Assembly: GCA_003260075.1 (NCBI GenBank)
Contig: QLIY01000388.1
Coordinates: forward strand, 18,367-82,366
Direction of reading: 5' to 3'
Origin: Phallusia mammillata
Taxonomy: Eukaryota > Chordata > Ascidiacea > Phlebobranchia > Ascidiidae
Length of the DNA stretch: 64,000 nt
Notes under the pieces: model-generated
The model's database searches: none
What the model was told of the DNA's origin: nothing
What the model saw: the letters and a program-made list of their open reading frames with translations, nothing else
Position numbers and translations under genes: made by a program
Shown: positions 1 through 12,586 of the stretch, in pieces
How the letters are laid out: every line of letters starts with the position of its first letter
How positions within the stretch are numbered: the first letter of the stretch is position 1

Positions 1-3000
1 CCAGTGCCGATCACTGTGTTTTACCTTACAACACCCGACTTTCTCATGGTTATCTCTTGAATTGCATTATTTTCAACTTTGCATGTGTGGGGACCCATGA
101 GTTTTTGCCTGCAGAAACGACTAAAGTTATAAAAGACGATGGCTAATATGGGACCCAATACAAAATAAGCATATGAAATATATTTATGTTTTAAAATAGG
201 TTATAGTGTATATGCAAGGGCAATATGTGCTAAGCCACCCTTCTAGTTCTTAAGAATTTTCTATGAACATAAAAATCTTAGTCTCATGATATTATATGAC
301 ATCCTAATTTTGGAAAACGTTTACTGACAGTTTGTGACAGACAATAGACTGTATGATATGTGTTTCCACGTCTGTGAGCACTGGGACTACCTTTGTCTGA
401 TTGTTATGTAAAAGCTTGAAAAATTGTCTTAAATAGCTGCTGGAACGATGTCCCAGCTCCATCCCAATATATACAGCACACCCGTCAGTAATGGACGGTT
501 GAACGGTTGGTTAGGATCTATTTATCCTGGCTCTACGCTTGACTTCTTGGCAAAAAGTTATTGCATGCGAATATCTTCGATTTATCAGACTTTATGCCTA
601 TGAGTTTTGCTGAAAATGTGCACTTGGCCCATCCACCAGTCCTTTAGGTCGAGCCCGTTTTATCCCATTGTGTCTAGCTTTTGGTTAATTTTTAACCTAC
701 TGAAATTTTGGAGCAACATAGTACTGCTTTTAAAATTGTTGACCAGGCGAGTTAACCACTATATCCTGAGAAACATTAATTTTATAACTGTAGCGGATAC
801 TGCTGAACATCATGTCTTATGTATTTACAGTTGGTCTTTTGATTATAGGAATGGTTGTTCCAGCATGGTAAGATAAATCTGATAACATGTATCTAACTTG
901 ATGACACGTTTTAAGTTTACAAAGACATTTTATTTAAGCAGGTCAAAACTAAACTGCTGTAAAAATTGAATTTGCTTAGAGACATCGTGCCTGAAAACAC
1001 GCGCATATACCCTCAAAAACAAATAAGTAGCAAAAAAGGTATAAAGGCTTAGGTGTTACAATTTTTCGCACTTTTATGGTTATTTGAGACCGCCGATAAA
1101 AATCAGTCAACTGCTGGATAGCGCGTTGTGTGTACTGATGTGGATCGCCGTTACGCTACGCTGAAGAACTAGGTAGTTTTACTCAGTGGGCTTTGTTTAC
1201 AGTTCGAATCGTTGGCGAAAAACACGGTGACCCATTTACATGAACAAAGCGATTTACGTTTCGATATTTGTTTTGCCGAGGGTGGGATGGTAACGGTTTA
1301 ACAAGGTAAACATATTTTTCCGGCTTGAAACCGAGACGCTTTCCAATAGGCGAACAAATAAAGTAGAATTTTTCCAGATATTCAGATGTAGCAATAACCC
1401 AGTTTTTCAAGTGAAAAAGAATTACTAACAAACTAACACACGATACTATTTAACCATGTTAGGATTTCGTAGCGGAATGACCAAATAACTAGGGACATGG
1501 CTACATTGGCTGGACGCCGGGAAGGGCATTGATATTGGAACAATACTAGATAAAATGGGACGTATTGAAGGTTTAATTGACTTTCAAATACAATTGTCAC
1601 TACTGCGAAGCTGTTACACAATATAAATACATAATGATGAAAATGCCCACTTTATGGAGCCAAAAAAGAAAAAGTTTTATGCCTCGGTACGTACGGAATT
1701 TACCGTAAAAAATCGAAAATAATTATACTATAGGGTTTCAGATAGCACCGTTACATGGTCCAGTGACATTGGGCACGTTCACGGCTGTACGGCAGTTAGC
1801 TTTTGAGCACTCTGTTCCTCTGTTTGGAGTATGGGCGTTTGTTTAGTCTACGAAACCCAATACTAGCTTATTATATCCTTTCTCTGAATAATTAAACGAA
1901 ATCGGTTGCCATGAAAACAGTGGAAAACAGCCGAAAAGGCTAGATTCCAATTTTTCAAATGATTTTTTTTGTTCCTTTCCTGGATTGCGATTCGCTTAAC
2001 TGAGCTTTCTTATATTACACCTGATAATAGTGTTTTACTGCGGCCACACCGCGTGACCCTTAATGACCCAGTTGGGCTTGCGAATTTTTACGGAAACCTG
2101 ACATACGGAAAAAAACTGATTGATATCTCGTTGCTGGCAGCTAAATGTCTTACGTGGCCCAAATATGACATTTTGCGTAGCTGTAAACACGGCGAACGGC
2201 TTGAAGACGAATGAAGCCTGCGTGACTGATGGTGGGTGTTTCGCTTTTTTGAGAATACCCAGGTAACATATGGAATTGCGAACAAACCAACTATACAAAT
2301 TGCAGCCTTTCTACAAGTATTTAGAGTTACGTTCTTACACATCAAAATCTTCAAATTCCCAATCGAAATTGTTTTTGTTTTACTTTTAGGGGGAAAATTC
2401 GAAGCGTTGATAGATTATTTAAGTTTGTACAGCATCATGTCAATTTCGCTTGTTAAGGCTGCAAACTTCACCTCTACAAATAATATAGTTTGTGTCATGC
2501 CTTAACAAATATGAATATACCACAGAACCAAGTGAAGCCAGTCACTGCATTCATCATTTTTAGCGCAGACTTATTCGTAGTTGGTTCACAGCACACGCAT
2601 TTTAGGTAAATATTGCATCATCGTACTAAACGAGTCTTTACAGATCAAACTTGACTAACTTTTGGTAAATAAAATACCTTTCTTCATCATGTGAAAAATT
2701 GTTGACTCATGAGTCATTTGTTTTCTCACTTTGGTTGCTGTTGGTTACTCAAACTGTCACTGGATGTGGGTGACATATTTTATCATTTGTTCACATGTTA
2801 TTATTATTTTATCATATCCTGCTGCTCTTGTGTGCTCGCTAAATTTCATTCATTGCTCTAAAGAAGCCATACCGTTTTGGTGGGCGAAACGTCAGCAAAG
2901 AAAAATTCTTGAAAAAAACAGTATTTTGTTTGGCTTCACACCAGTTGAATGATAAATTTGTTACATATGCAACCTGTTGGACGAAACACTTGTTCGGTAT

Positions 3001-3597
3001 TTTTTATTAGTTTTATCCATCGTTTGTTGTGTAGTAAATACGACGGAGGTCTCCATTTAAAACGTAGGAGACTTCTGTCAAACCAACGTTTTCTCGTTTA
3101 AACTCTGGACAAGGAAAAATGGCCGTCCCACATAATCGTTAAGGGTTCCTTAAAGTATATCTAAGTGTGGGAACGCCTACCAATATTATGTATGGGCATA
3201 CAAATATCGCTGTGTATGGCTTTGTGTGCTTTATGTTGAGAAAAGTTGCCTAAGCGAGGATATGTTTGCACAAAAGTATGTTGGTCTGTTTGAACTTGTG
3301 GGGTTGGATAGCGACATTATTGTATGACTATGAGTCACAACTTTTTATTATTTTTGACATTGTTTAAACCAGAGTTCTAACTTGGCCTGAACACGAAAGT
3401 ACGGGACCGAACCTGATTTGTTTTAAATTTAAAAAGTCCGAATTTGGCCTGAAAGTTAAAGAAATTAGGGCACAAATAAAAGCATGTGCATACCCAGGCT
3501 TAACTCGAGCCTGTTCTATTCAAACGAAAACCCGAACCCGGCAGGACCAGAAACCCGGGTTCAAACACCCATTCATAAACTACAACTTCTCACGCAG
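1..3597. other. No gene recognised (upstream or intronic DNA)
   Basis: All open frames here are short and match no family I recognise. The galactosyltransferase gene that begins at 3598 needs upstream exons for its cytosolic tail, membrane anchor, stem and the first conserved donor-binding block. I searched this stretch for that block by eye and did not find it. The segment is therefore probably intron or intergenic DNA, with the 5' exons before the window. A fragment around 3370-3570 is rich in Gln/Asn/Pro-like codons and resembles 26190-26310, possibly a dispersed repeat. Confidence 0.5.
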
Positions 3598-6500
3598 GAA
3601 GGGGATTTCCCGTTTAATCGGGCGATGCTGCTCAACATCGGCTTTGTCGAAATTCAGAAGCTCAAAAAGGATTACTACGACTGCTTCATATTCCACGACG
3701 TGGACCACATCCCAGAGAACGACCGCATCTACTATGGCTGCAAGGATATGCCGAAACACTTTGCCGAGCAGTTGGACATTCACCTTTACCGGTTAGTTTG
3801 ACCATAATGTACTGATTCTGCTATAAAAAAGCATGAATCAAAACGGAAAGGCTGGACGTGTATGCTACTTTACGCCATAGTGAGCTCTGGCTGCTTTTAC
3901 GTTTTGGCTTTGATGGCTAAGCAAAGGTTGGGGTGGTATGTAAACATGCATGTAGTTGCGATGTGTGCACACTAGTCGTAGTTTTTATCGACATAACGTG
4001 ATACCAACTCGTATCACATTCGATGAGGGTTTATTTTATGGCATAGGTATCTGGTGGAGGTGGGACACCCAAACCATAAACCTGTTGGTTAAACATTTCA
4101 ATCACATATACCTGTCGTAAAACCATCAACCCTTTGATTTATTTTCAGCTGAAAAGGTTTTTTTGTGACCAAGCCCATAACTATAACGTTTCGGACACTG
4201 AATTTGTAGCTTTTATCACCATCCCAAACCGAAAGTGTCCATACGTTTTTCGTTCAAATATAAAAGCGAAGGTAAAAATAATTCACCTTATTAATGTTGT
4301 ATGCGGTTCTAGTGTTTGTAAACATGTACGACTGATGTAGCCTCGTATCACTAATGATGACATAAGCATTTGTGTTTGAATGATAGCACATCTCGCATTT
4401 TATGTCTATTTAGGCCTTTATAATCGTCATTAGGATTATGAACAGAACCTTGTATAGTGTTCTATTTCACCTGAGTGGTATTACTTATCTCCATCTTTAT
4501 GAAGGCGGGTAAAATACGTCTTCGAAATTTAATATAAAAGAGCTTTATTGGTTTTATATGTTTTGCTTAGCAGCAACAGCATATTTACATTGGTTTGCGG
4601 TTTCAGTTTAGGGTTCTGTGCGTCTGAGTCGTATCCATTGGTTCCCAACTCGAAAAAAACCTGTCGTGTACACTAGTGCAGAAATTCGAATGATGCTTTG
4701 CATAAAACGTTTAAAGGATGTCATTTGAGATAAAGTCAGGTTTGCTATCGTAACATAGCTACACACAATCCTTGTAACCTCTTGGAAACTCACTTTTATG
4801 AACATCTCTATGGTTACAGCTGGTTTGCTCACAATCATGTGATTGATAGTATGAGCAAATGAAATCATGTGACACCCTTGAAATCACAAAACAGCGCAAT
4901 GATAAAGTGTCTCGACGGCCTGTTGTAAACCGCTTATGTAAACTGACATAGCTGACTTTTGATGCTTGTTGATAAAAAGCATCAGTTTTTACAAATCTTC
5001 AAAACTGCCTTTGTCAACTATTCGCTTTTCTTTTAGCACAAAGTAAATACTAGCAGCTTCCGGTTTGTGTAGGGCGGTTTAAAATGTAACCTGTTAAAAC
5101 AGCACAGTAAGCATGTTTATTACATTTACGACGGTTTATGTGCATAGGCGTAGCCAGGGAGGGGCCAAAGGGGCTATGGCCCCACCCATTTTTTCGAATT
5201 TCGTTGTGTTTTGGTATCTCTTCATGACAAAATTATTTTGCTCATTGAAACACTAAAAAGTGGAATATTTTCGGCTACAATAAACATAATACTGTTGTGT
5301 ATTACTGTATATAAACACTCAGGCTCAACCATTTTCGTCAAAAACCATTTCCTACCGACATAGTATTGCTTTAGGAAGTCACTTTCTAAATGCTTTCGGA
5401 CTAAATACAATTTTAGTTTCCGGTAGATGCAGAGGCATATGTATTCATAACTGGTAATGTGCAATGTAATAAGAACTGAACGAAAAGCGTATTTAAAACT
5501 ACATTTACATGTAATAGTTACCAGTTTCGTATTGCAATATAACGTCGAACACAATTTAATATCAGTAGAACAAAATTCGTTGTTTTGAAAGTTTTTGTCA
5601 TTGGCTAAGGTTTAATGCAGTTAAAGTTAAGATTAATTGCCCCCAGTCTGACTATTGCTATTTTTGTACTAAGGCAATACATACTAGATTGACGATCTTT
5701 TAACTGCCAAAACTGTCAGTATAATCGGCGTCTCAGTTGTGTCTTCATATTTTGAAAAGTTTGCGTTTTCATATAGTGGTAGATACACCCATAATGCATG
5801 CAATGGTGTTTGTGTCATTTCACGTTGTACACTAGTTTCAAAACGTTTTACTCACACAATTTTAGGTTTAAATGCTTTCAAAACCTGTGTCATAAGCAAC
5901 CGTGATTGAACCTTTATGGCAGTGGTTTCCAATCTTAGAGGAACTTGAGGGGGGGGGATTTACTTCTTCAACTTTTTACTTCTTCGACTTTTACATGTGG
6001 TTTGTAAATATTCACACAAATTTCGTAAATATAACCTGTGAATTTGAAAAAAGACCCAATTTTAAATGATGTTTATGTGGTTTAGTATCCACTATGTAGC
6101 AAATTAGGGAAAAATAAAAATGTTTCAAACTGTAAAAGGAGGAATTCATAGAAAAAGGTTGGAAACCACTGGTTTATGATCCTACTTTTAGGGCATGTTT
6201 GTTATTGAAACGACCCCCACTACATTTTTGCAGCCTCATAAAACTAGCAAACTTTCGCCCTATATCCCGTTTCCATGGCCGTTGGTCCGATCGGACTGAA
6301 ATAGCGGGAAAAAAAAAGACGCAATAAGGAATGACTCAGCATTTTTTTCAGCGTTTTCGCGGACCTCCTCGCGAGGACCAACGGCCATGGAAACGGGATA
6401 TTAGTTTCCACCCCGCAGCTGTTTTTTCCTATTTTAATCACGATCGCCAATCACGTTTGACATTTTCGTTCCATGCCATCTCTTCGTGATTTGATTGTTG

Positions 6501-9500
6501 CTTAGCTCTTTGCATAGCTCAAGTCATGACAAGAAAATTCCTATGCAATGATGTGCTGTTTAGGTTTCGGCCATTTTCTTTGAAGTTTCGTTACAGTCGA
6601 TGGTATAAGGCTTATACTATCAGCTATTACACAAAGAAAAGTTTTCGATATTATTTTTCATTATGTTTAAGGTATAGAGATAAACATACTGGCCTAAATA
6701 CTGTTACCTAGTCAAAGTTAATATCATTTGAAATTTGAATGTACACAACAGCGTATCTCCTCTTAATGCCATGGAAAGCTTGCTTTTCAGCATCTTATAC
6801 CGACTTTTGTATGTTTAAAAGGTGATGGTGTGACAACAATAAATTACACCTCACATATACAAGACACCCAGGCAACACTATTGTCTTGTTTGTGGTTTTG
6901 GAAATGGGCAAACTGCTCAAATAAACGGTTGGCTACACAATTTATGCTTAAGGCAATGTTTTTCAACGTGTTTGAGCCACGGAACACTTCATGCATTAAA
7001 TTAATCTTGCGAAACACCGAATAAAACTTTGTAATGATTCAATAAAATAAACAGGCCCACACTCAACACAGCATTGTACTTTAGCATCAACAGGCCTACG
7101 TAATTACATTCATAATATTACACATCAATAAATGAAGCAAATCACAATGGAACCTTAAAACTGGTGATAGTGGATAATCTTATTCATTAAGAAAAGTTAT
7201 TTACGTCCATTGTGTTAAAACAGTGGCTTTTGACCGGTGTTGCATAGACCACTAGTCAAAACTAATCAATTTTTTGCGGAGCACCTGGCGATCTTTTACG
7301 GAACACCGGTTGAACGACACTGGAGTTGGCCATCTTACTCTAAAGTGTTATTGTATGGTGCTAAAAATTATACTTCAATGTATACATATATGGCATGTTT
7401 CGTCAATCTTTATCATACAAATTAGTGTTATTGTTTTTCACAGACTGGAATACGATGATTTCTTTGGTGGAGTGAGTGGCGTAATGACTGACCAGTTTGA
7501 AAAAGTGAATGGATTTTGCAACCAGTTCTGGGGGTGGGGTGGGGAGGATGACGATTTCTATGCAAGGTAAACGAGTTTTTTTTATGTCCCGATCCTAAAT
7601 GGCTCAACGGCTGGTTAAACTTTAACCCCGTCTCTTATCTTTTTCCTTTCCAGAAATTCGGTTCGTGTTGCATATAGAACAGCTCATACTACACGGCTGT
7701 TAGTATTTTAAAAAGCACAAAACCTATTCATGTATTTCTATCATTTTATTTTCAACTTATCCATGATTAGGTTGGTAAAAAATGGCAAACAATTGCCTTA
7801 AGGGCTATATATTTTTGATACTGTTTGGCCGATCTGTCTACCTATAAAATTTCAATAAATTTAAGCTGTTAATATATGTACCGCTCGCTCGAACGCCTTA
7901 TGCCTTCATTCGCTGCCAAAACCACATCAAACGCAGTGACCATAAATAACCCTGGCCCCAATATGCTTTTTAGGTTCTATGAACATTTGGTTTTTAACGG
8001 GTGTCGCATATTGACTTTCTGGGTAGTCCACGGGGCATTTGACAACAACAGCTAAAATTCCATTGACTAAAATGTTTCATGGTACTTGTCGGCTTACTGT
8101 AAATTCATTCAAAGTCGGTTTGCCAGACTAAGATGTCTGGTAAATATCAACGTGTCTTTCAGTCCAGACAGTTTGTTTGCATTGCTTGTTTCATTTCACG
8201 TGGTAGTAAAGAGAAAGTTCGGTACCCCATATCCTCCGACGGCACCTTAGAGCAAACAAGTAGTAAAGGGATTTTTTGTGACCACCAAATACCGTATAGT
8301 CATCCTATACCGGTTTCGGTTGTAATGTATTCAAACGACTTGATTAGCTTTGAAAGTTCCCATTAACATTGTTTTAATCCGATATTAGTGTATTGCGCTG
8401 CCGAACACAGTAGGTCAGATCTATACATTTGTCTGTAGACTAGCGTAAAAACGTCTGTCTTGTGGTCACATGGGCACCGAAAGAAACTTTGCAATAGGGG
8501 GCAAGATTAAACACATACCTATCTACATACATGGATTACGATATATTATGTAATTTTGTACATATAGGCTTAAATTATATACAGTGCAATTGCGTTGCCT
8601 AAAACCTCAATTACTATACGATGTAAAAAATATTCTTTACGTTATCACATGTACTATATTGTCTGTTCGGGACATAGTAATACTACAGGGGATATGGAAA
8701 CAACAGATACTTTAATAACGCTGACATCGTTAAACTCCGTTGTTTAGACATCTAAAAGTTCAGCGCTAGACTGTTAAAAATTAAGGACATGATCGTGGTT
8801 TCAACACCTATATGCCTGAAAATCGCATAAACAAGACTCACTGTGAAAAACCCATCTTAACGAATCAATGGGTTGACAAACATAGCGCAGCCTGGTGGTA
8901 TTTTTCTAATGACATGGATGGCGAAGTTTCAAAGGCATTTTTGTTGCTTTGTTAACAGGATAAAGCATCACGGCTACAACATTTCTCGACCACCAAACAA
9001 CTACGGCAGATACCAAGCCATTGTGAAACATCATACGCAGGAAGCCCAGTTCCTTGGAAGGTTTGTTGCATTTTATTGCGTTTCCTCACTCTCCCACCCA
9101 TTTTTTTAATAATTTTGATTCCACCGATTTCAACTTTAGTCCAAAACGACTGAAACCGAAACGAAATACCTATAAAGACTTAAACCGAAAATAACACCTT
9201 AACGGCTGAAACTCATGAGAAAGTTACATTTTGCTTTTGACCCTGCCTGTTGATTTCCCAACTATTCCTATTCTGGAAATAACAGTTTTTTTCTGTTTTG
9301 GGTTACACTATTTCAAAATAGTTTACTCCTAACCAATAGTTCTAAACCAATATTAGTTCATCCCCGCTTTTAAGTCACCCTCCTAACTGTCGTTAGTAAA
9401 AATGTTGATTTCAGTGCGTGTTAGGATTAGCTACAAAGGACAGTGGCCACTCTAACAATATATAATATCCAAGGTAGTTTGTTGACGAAGGCTGTCACAA

Positions 9501-10034
9501 GTTTGGTCCTGCACTTGTGCCCCTGAAAACACTGGTTGCGACAACGCCTGTCAATATAAAACAACGTAATTTGCAAACAAAGTTATTCAAATCCCTAATC
9601 AGGCGGTTGGCGCTAGCACCATATTTCGCACCTTTTTAATGTTTGCGCCATTTACAATTAGCATACACACCTTTATGATCATGCTTTGCTTGACATGTAG
9701 TAAACTTGCCCACAAAAAGCCACATAAAAAAGCCACGTTTTAACAACGTTTACATATCTTAAATTTCTGTTTCGACACCTGGTACGTTACAAAATAACTG
9801 TTGTTGAAAAATCGACAGCTGACTTTTCAAATGGATTTGTAATTTATTAGAATTTGTGTAAACAGCTTTGAAATAAATCACTCAAAAGTTATCAAAAACT
9901 ACCCACTAGCCATTAATGACCATGCAATGCACTATGCAAACAGGGCTATATATTGACATTCTGCACACGCCTAATCACGAGACTGGGTTTTTCAAACGCG
10001 CATGTGAGCAAATTTGTCAACAGTCTTTGTGCTT

Positions 10035-10086
<52 letters not shown>

Positions 10087-11867
10087 GCTTATATTTGTAC
10101 CATCATTTTAGTTTTAAATCTAAATTATTCAGCCTTTTACTAATTTCATTCTTACTAGCTTCACAATTCGAAGTGCAAAGTCGTTAAACGGACATTTTAT
10201 TTTGCATCAGAAACCCCCCCCCCATCGCGTATTTATCCAATGATTTAAAACGGATTTTTGACCATCTAAACTAAGGCAAAGATTTTTAGCGTAGTATATC
10301 CAGTCTCACTGGTTCCGTAAATCAAAGCATTGCTTAGCGCCGGAAGCAGGAGTTGAAACAAACCTACTACAGCAGTCAAGCGTACAACAAAAATGCTGCA
10401 GAGCGCTTACACATTTCTTGGTGACGTCACTGTATCGATTCTTTGTTGCCATGGCGATTTTGTCGTCTGCAAGTTTAAATCAAGCGAACTAAAAATGGTT
10501 GTAGGACCATAGGAGTTTTTGCAACCTAGTTATTTGTCAATATAAATGTAGGGGTACTGTTAGTTCCATAGGTCGCATAAGATTTAACGTTTACATTGAT
10601 ATTACTTCGTATAAAACTGTACCGTTCAATTACTAAATATCAAATTCCTCCTGTTTGCATAAGACCTGGCCTTTTCAATGTGGTTTTCACCGCTCACCTT
10701 GTGGCGTTGCATAAAATTCTGTGGGCAGAACGAACTTATTGAAACAGTACTTCAGATAAAGTTTGTGGGCGAACTGATATTTCAGTTTATATGTAGACCG
10801 TTAAGTACGTTGAAATTTCCACTTTAGGCCGCCACTTTCAAGTTCCAAAGACGTGGTCATGTCATGAATTGACTGTCATGTTTTAGTTTATTCACTGTAC
10901 ATGTCATTAGCAACGCAGGCTGTTCATTAATAAGGGAAATCCGTAACGATCGCAGCTTGTGCCATCTGCGCTGCCAAACCGTTTACATTTTGAACAGCCA
11001 AGGTTTTGAGTTATGCATGATCAGCAGTGAGGTTACTCTGGCTCGTTGACCCCGCGGCCGGTCGTTTTGACTCGCAATTGAAATAGTTTTTCTTCCCTTA
11101 GCCCACTCCCCGAAACGTCATGTTTCAGGAATGTGTTCGTCATTCACTGAGGAATTTAGGTTTTAAACTGATTTTGTAAATTTCCGAAAAACTATTAGGT
11201 TTTTGGAGAAGTGATTGCTAGTTTTGAACAAACAGGAAGTTCAAACAAACTTGTTTGTTTTTTAAGCTTATATTTGTACCATCATTTTAGTTTTAAATCT
11301 AAATTATTCAGACTTTTACTAATTTCATTCTTACTAGCTTCATAATTCGAAGTGCAAAGTCGTTAAAAGGACATTTTATTTTGCATCAGAAGTAGGCTTA
11401 CGAAAACGTCTCATTCATTAACTAATCAAAACGACAAATTCAGTATTGGATCAAAACCATCAACAGCAAGGCTTAAACTGACGATCACTGTTTGCCTTTT
11501 CATATTATAAAACAATAAAACCAATAGGCGATAAAAGCCTTGGTTGAAACAGAATCAGCCGGTTCATGTAAAGGAATATTCATTCATTGAATGTTGCAAA
11601 TATGCCGTCCAACAAAGTACAATTCAATACTGCGGATTGGCAACCTTTGCACTATGGTTTGATTTTAAAACGTTTTCAGTGCATTGTCTCCCATCTCATG
11701 TTGCAGCAACTTAACCAAACTATTGATTTAGGTTCAGTCTGCTGCACGACTCAGTGGAACGGAGCAAAACGGATGGCCTTAATTCGCTGGTGTACAGCAA
11801 GCCAACTATCACATACGAACCATTCTTTACAAACATTTCAGTGATGATTAAACCACCCATGGAGTAA
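3598..11867 (+). CDS. B4GALT5/6: Beta-1,4-galactosyltransferase, B4GALT5/6-like, 3' four exons (5' partial)
   Basis: Golgi type II glycosyltransferase expected to transfer galactose from UDP-Gal in beta-1,4 linkage; vertebrate B4GALT5/6 make lactosylceramide. Exons seen: 3598-3791, 7444-7566, 8959-9060 and 11732-11867 (stop 11865-11867). Phases agree at every joint (CG|A, AG|G, AG|G) with GT-AG introns. Motifs in order: FNRAMLLNIGF; the metal-binding FHDVDHIPEND; FFGGVSG; WGWGGEDDD; NISRP; and then HH followed by QFLGRF. The last block matches the B4GALT5/6 subfamily rather than B4GALT1-4. The C-terminus has DGLNSL and a TNIS sequon and ends PPME. The membrane anchor, stem and PFRNR-type block are missing, so the 5' exons lie outside the window or were not recognised. 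The exact start of the first exon listed rests on the AG at 3596-3597 and on alignment to the family. Confidence 0.9.
5920..6171. mobile_element. hAT-like MITE, about 252 bp
   Basis: Starts CAGTGGTTTCCAA and ends TTGGAAACCACTG, a perfect 13-base terminal inverted repeat typical of hAT transposons. The flanking 8 bases (5912-5919 and 6172-6179) agree at 6 of 8 positions, consistent with an aged target-site duplication. The interior is non-coding and includes a short poly-G run. Confidence 0.7.
6262..6401. mobile_element. Short MITE with 27-bp perfect inverted repeats
   Basis: A 140-bp element whose two 27-base ends (6262-6288 and 6375-6401) are exact reverse complements, beginning ATATCCCGTTTCC. 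The centre is non-coding. The flanks allow a TA or TTA target duplication, which would suggest a Tc1/mariner- or PIF-like origin, but the family is not certain. Confidence 0.65.
7567..8958 (+). other. Galactosyltransferase intron, no other feature seen
   Basis: Intron of 1.39 kb with donor GTAAAC and acceptor TTAACAG. No coding or repeat feature was recognised. Confidence 0.6.
10038..10084. repeat. Poly-C homopolymer, 47 bases
   Basis: Uninterrupted run of C. It directly precedes the first copy of the 128-base repeat, and that copy is followed within one base by another run of C. Open frames through it would encode poly-proline and are not genes. Confidence 0.95.
10085..10212 (+). repeat. 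128-bp direct repeat, copy 1 (bounded by C tracts)
   Basis: Nearly identical (three mismatches seen) to 11264-11391 in the same orientation, about 1.18 kb downstream. This copy is bounded on both sides by C homopolymers and the other is not, so it looks like an inserted or misjoined fragment. Confidence 0.85.
11264..11391 (+). repeat. 128-bp direct repeat, copy 2
   Basis: Partner of 10085-10212. It has no flanking homopolymer and is probably the original location. Confidence 0.85.
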
Positions 11868-12075
11868 CACTGGTCACTCAACAAACAGTTTCAAATCGAT
11901 GGTACCATCACTTTAGCAAAGCCTTTGGTAAAGTGCTTCGTTTTCCATGTTTTTCTAGTCTTCAGCGTACATAGCAAGTTTTTTTGTCGTGTTTTGTATT
12001 TTTGCTTGCAGTGCCGTCCGTTCAGTGTGTGCCCTGCATTATCATTCCCATAAGTCTTTTCTTAAATCATAAAAC

Positions 12076-12586
12076 CAGTGTTTCATACCGGAACGGAACG
12101 GAACGTTATACCGGAACGAAATAAATATTTTTTGGCTCAAATACCGGAACGAAATACCGAAATAAAAAATATTCAAAATACCGGAACGGAACGAAATACC
12201 GTTAAATTTTATTCCGGTATTTCGTTCTGGACATTTGACATGATGCAATTGCTCAAAAATTTCGCGCCGTTAGGCTATAATAAAAATTGAAGCTCCTACA
12301 ATTTACATCCGTTTGACCATCATTGACAAATGTTATGTGACGTAACAACTACCGACAATAATTATTGTGTGTTGCAACTTTCTTCCTTTTTCGCTTAATA
12401 GTTGCAAAGACCACAAAGAAATGTTTGTTTGTTAAGACCGAAATACCGAAAAATACCGTTATAAATTTAATTCGGTCAGACCGGAACGAAATGAAAATAT
12501 AGGTCCAGAACGAAATAACGAAATAAATAATTTGCTCAGAACGAATAACGTTATTTCGTTTGGTTCCGTTCCGGTATGAAACACTG
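12076..12586. mobile_element. hAT-like MITE, CAGTGTTTCATACCGG family, copy 1 (511 bp)
   Basis: Starts CAGTGTTTCATACCGGAACG and ends with its reverse complement up to CACTG. It is flanked on both sides by the identical 8-base CATAAAAC, a perfect target-site duplication. The interior repeats ACCGGAACGAAAT-like words and is non-coding. A second copy lies at 57417-57924 inside transglutaminase gene C. Confidence 0.88.

Larger units (their letters stand above)
3792..7443 (+). other. Intron of the galactosyltransferase gene, with MITEs
   Basis: A 3.65 kb intron between the DVD-motif exon and the WGWGGEDDD exon. Donor is GTTAGT and acceptor is TTTTTCACAG. It carries two MITE-like elements (5920-6171 and 6262-6401, listed separately) and a transposon-end-like GC-rich stretch near 5148-5190. 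No other coding exon was recognised. Confidence 0.6.
9061..11731 (+). other. Last intron of the galactosyltransferase gene, with poly-C and a direct repeat
   Basis: Intron of 2.67 kb between the QFLGR exon and the terminal exon. It contains a 47-base poly-C run (10038-10084) and two copies of a 128-base sequence (10085-10212 and 11264-11391). No coding exon was recognised. Confidence 0.6.

Noticed and set aside
829-870. Short hydrophobic possible exon (VGLLIIGMVVPA) bounded by CAG and GTAAG
   Set aside because: It could be the membrane anchor of the galactosyltransferase, but it is too short and has no linked start or following exon, so it is not annotated.
5148-5192. GC-rich GCGTAGCCAGG...GGGGCTATGGCCCC stretch
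   Set aside because: It resembles the end of a DNA transposon seen in many animals, but I could not find the other end, so no element is called.
9916-10143. Open frame with a poly-proline stretch
   Set aside because: It is produced by the poly-C tract; the same holds for the frames at 23751-23978 and the poly-Gly/poly-Pro frames at 33300-33571.
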